Source: DASWTL01 sp036402155 (lineage in GTDB: Bacteria; Bacteroidota; Bacteroidia; Sphingobacteriales; Sphingobacteriaceae). From it: a stretch of 7,172 nt of DNA. Positions 6,021 to 7,172 of the stretch are shown here, piece after piece. Location of the stretch: the NCBI GenBank assembly GCA_036402155.1, contig DASWTL010000277.1, positions 1-7,172 on the forward strand, given 5' to 3'. The number at the start of each line of letters is the position of its first letter. Within the stretch, counting starts at the first letter, position 1. Position numbers and translations under genes: made by a program. A model generated the notes under the pieces. That model was not told the DNA's origin. It worked only from the letters and a program-made list of their open reading frames with translations, and did no database searches.

Positions 6021-6040
6021 CGACAAATAGGCAAATTAAA

Positions 6041-6055
6041 AAATTGACAAATAAA
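6041..6055 (-). repeat. Right arm of 15-bp inverted repeat flanking the four-helix gene
   Basis: AAATTGACAAATAAA is the exact reverse complement of 5652-5666. It lies between the four-helix-bundle start codon and the SRP RNA, and its T-rich minus strand forms part of the U-tract after the SRP RNA. A second GACAAATA copy sits at 6022-6029. Confidence 0.85.
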
Positions 6056-6059
6056 AAAT

Positions 6060-6155
6060 GGGCAAGCCCCTTTTATCGCACCGCTCAACCCTCTACCCTT
6101 GCTATGTTCCCATCCTGGGGGAGTTCAAAGGGAGCTGGTCGTAAAAGACTTACCC
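6060..6155 (-). ncRNA. ffs: Small bacterial signal recognition particle RNA (4.5S)
   Basis: The minus strand contains the conserved SRP RNA core CCCCCAGGATG-GGAA-CATAGCAAGGG. The GGAA tetraloop is closed by ATG/CAT, with the asymmetric AGG / AGCA internal loop that binds the M domain of Ffh. Outward from this, further arms pair (GCTC with GAGC, CCC with GGG, ACC with GGT), and the ends close as GGGTAAGTC...TTTTA with TAAAA...GGGCTTGCCC. The whole is one long hairpin of about 96 nt, the expected size of the small SRP RNA that lacks an Alu domain. With Ffh it targets nascent membrane proteins to FtsY. A run of T follows the terminal stem and probably ends the transcript. The exact ends are judged from pairing, give or take a few bases. 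Confidence 0.94.
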
Positions 6156-6159
6156 ACCG

Positions 6160-6190
6160 CAAAAGTACAATCTTTCGCGACAAATGCGAA
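6160..6190 (-). promoter_or_regulatory. Promoter of the SRP RNA
   Basis: On the minus strand TACTTTTG (6167-6160) matches the Bacteroidota -7 consensus TAnnTTTG exactly. TTCG (6190-6187), 19 bp upstream, matches three of four bases of the -33 TTTG box. The spacing to the G that opens the SRP terminal helix at 6155 is what this promoter class predicts for the transcription start, so promoter and RNA end support each other. Confidence 0.7.
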
Positions 6191-6414
6191 GGAAATGTTG
6201 GTTTTTGAAATATTTCTACCCAAAATTGGAAGAAGTAATTTTATTAATGAATGAAGCCCCCATTAATTTTTTGTTAATGAACTTAAATTATTTTTATGAA
6301 AGTCATAAAATATCATGTGTTTGTCAATATTCCTTTACATGGATCATAAAAATTATTGAATAAAATGCAATTACTTCAAAAACCCGTATTTTAGCCAATT
6401 AGAAATTGACTTAC
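6168..6414 (+). other. AT-rich regulatory region upstream of gltB
   Basis: No gene was found in these 247 bases. They contain a palindrome GAAATATTTC (6207-6216), TTAATGA at 6244-6250 and again exactly 30 bp later at 6274-6280 with an inverted CATTAA (6261-6266) between them, and a dyad at 6292-6310. TATTTTAG at 6387-6394 matches the -7 box at all but one fixed base but has no convincing -33 partner. No sigma-54 -24/-12 element (TGGC...TTGC) was seen. There is no Shine-Dalgarno sequence before the gltB ATG. Confidence 0.5.
6292..6310. promoter_or_regulatory. Perfect dyad, candidate operator for gltB
   Basis: TTTTATGA, spacer AAG, TCATAAAA: two perfect 8-bp arms around a 3-bp spacer, about 105 bp before the gltB start. 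A further TCATAAAA half-site lies at 6344-6351. The dyad could bind a dimeric regulator, but no known regulator is recognised from the sequence. Confidence 0.35.
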
Positions 6415-7172
6415 ATGGAGCTAAACGATAACACCCAACAGGGATTGTACCGGTCATCTTTTGAACACGACTCTTGCGGGGTAGGGTACCTTGCTCATCT
6501 TAAGGGGCAAAAATCACATGAGATAATTGATGATGCATTAACCATACTCGAAAATATGGAGCATCGCGGTGCTTGTGGTTGTGAATCGGATACCGGTGAT
6601 GGGGCAGGGATCTTACTTCAGATTCCTCATGATTTTTTAAAGGAAGAATGTATAAAGCTTGATATACAATTAACAACTGCCGGTGATTATGGCGTAGGGA
6701 TGATCTTTTTCCCTAAGGAAAGAGCTTCAAAATATAAATGTAAAGCATTAATTGAACGGGCTGCTGAAAAAATGGGCCTGGAGATCCTGGGATATCGTGC
6801 AGTGCCTGTTAATCCGTCACCCATCGGAGTAACTGCATTGTCCGCTGAACCATTTATTCAGCAATTGTTTTTAGCCCGCCCTGAAGCGTTGACTAATGAT
6901 GATGATTTTGAACGGAAACTGTATGTTTTCAAAAACTATATAACTAAAAGGATCAGGGAAGAGCTTCAGGAAAGTGACTCCAAAGACTTTTATGTAGTGT
7001 CATTTTCACACCGCATTATAGTATATAAAGGACAGTTAACCACTTTCCAGGTAAGACAATATTTCCCGGACCTTACTGATGCCCGTGTAAAGTCTGCATT
7101 TGGAATGGTTCATTCCAGGTTCTCTACCAATACTATGCCTTCATGGCGTCTGGCTCAGCCATTCCGTTTTAT
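6415..7172 (+). CDS. gltB: Glutamate synthase large subunit, N-terminal part (runs off right end)
   Basis: There are 252 codons from the ATG at 6415, open to the window edge; the full protein is usually about 1500 residues. FEHDSCGVGYLAHL places the catalytic nucleophile at Cys21, so a 20-residue propeptide must be removed to expose it as the N-terminal residue of the class II glutaminase domain. MEHRGACGCESDTGDGAG (49-66) and HSRFSTNTMPSWRLAQPFR (233-251) are hallmark GltB motifs. The enzyme's glutaminase domain frees ammonia from glutamine, which is channelled to the FMN/Fe-S domain (beyond the window) to aminate 2-oxoglutarate. The small subunit gltD is expected downstream. The gene is divergent from the SRP RNA and has its own AT-rich upstream region with dyads. 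Confidence 0.96.
   Translation, partial: MELNDNTQQGLYRSSFEHDSCGVGYLAHLKGQKSHEIIDDALTILENMEHRGACGCESDTGDGAGILLQIPHDFLKEECIKLDIQLTTAGDYGVGMIFFPKERASKYKCKALIERAAEKMGLEILGYRAVPVNPSPIGVTALSAEPFIQQLFLARPEALTNDDDFERKLYVFKNYITKRIREELQESDSKDFYVVSFSHRIIVYKGQLTTFQVRQYFPDLTDARVKSAFGMVHSRFSTNTMPSWRLAQPFRF

Noticed and set aside
6021..6026. TTG start two codons upstream of the four-helix-bundle ATG
   Set aside because: It adds only two residues, and the ATG gives a normal family N-terminus.
5960..6208. 82-codon open frame on the plus strand
   Set aside because: It is antisense to the four-helix gene start, the SRP RNA and its promoter, all of which are better supported.
6320..6328. TTTGTCAAT upstream of gltB as a third end of the four-helix element
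   Set aside because: Only nine bases match and the flanks differ from the 15-bp arms; a chance match in AT-rich DNA is likely.
6168..6414. Sigma-54 promoter for gltB
   Set aside because: No TGGC-N8-TTGC type element was found on the plus strand in this region.

Overview
The window looks like chromosomal DNA of a Bacteroidota bacterium, most likely of the Sphingobacteriaceae (Mucilaginibacter/Pedobacter-like). The grounds are the gene families (DUF5777 barrel, YpdA, four-helix-bundle S23-like protein, GltB with a ~20-residue propeptide), TAnnTTTG-type promoter boxes, the lack of clear Shine-Dalgarno sequences, and moderate A+T content. The species call is inference; no rRNA marker is present.

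Left part (1-3199, minus strand) is a tight four-gene operon. Read 5' to 3' it holds an ECF sigma factor, a 407-residue protein, a YceI-like periplasmic protein and a DUF5777 beta-barrel protein cut by the window edge. The 407-residue protein has a cytoplasmic N-terminus, one inner-membrane helix, a ~140-residue low-complexity linker and a C-terminal ~190-residue outer-membrane barrel-like domain. This architecture matches the dual-membrane-spanning anti-sigma factors (Dma type) described in Bacteroides. It is the most interesting system here: a single polypeptide that could carry a signal from the outer membrane to a sigma factor. An ECF-like promoter can be seen upstream of the sigma gene.

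Middle part (3349-4977): a GmhB-type HAD phosphatase runs on the plus strand, convergent with a YpdA-type FAD/NAD(P) oxidoreductase on the minus strand. The two meet in a degenerate 7-bp repeat array that contains or touches both stop codons. The YpdA protein has Ile where the Firmicutes enzymes have the conserved Cys of the first glycine-rich motif.

Right part (4931-6167, minus strand) reads, 5' to 3': small SRP RNA (4.5S, ffs) with its own promoter, a four-helix-bundle S23/IVS-like gene, a transaldolase overlapping that gene by ATGA, and a rho-independent terminator. The four-helix gene is flanked by a perfect 15-bp inverted repeat, an arrangement like that of rRNA intervening sequences. 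From 6415 the plus strand carries the start of gltB (glutamate synthase large subunit), which runs off the right end. Its upstream region contains an AT-rich dyad.

The genes are mostly housekeeping (protein targeting, pentose phosphate metabolism, thiol redox, nitrogen assimilation) around one envelope-signalling operon.
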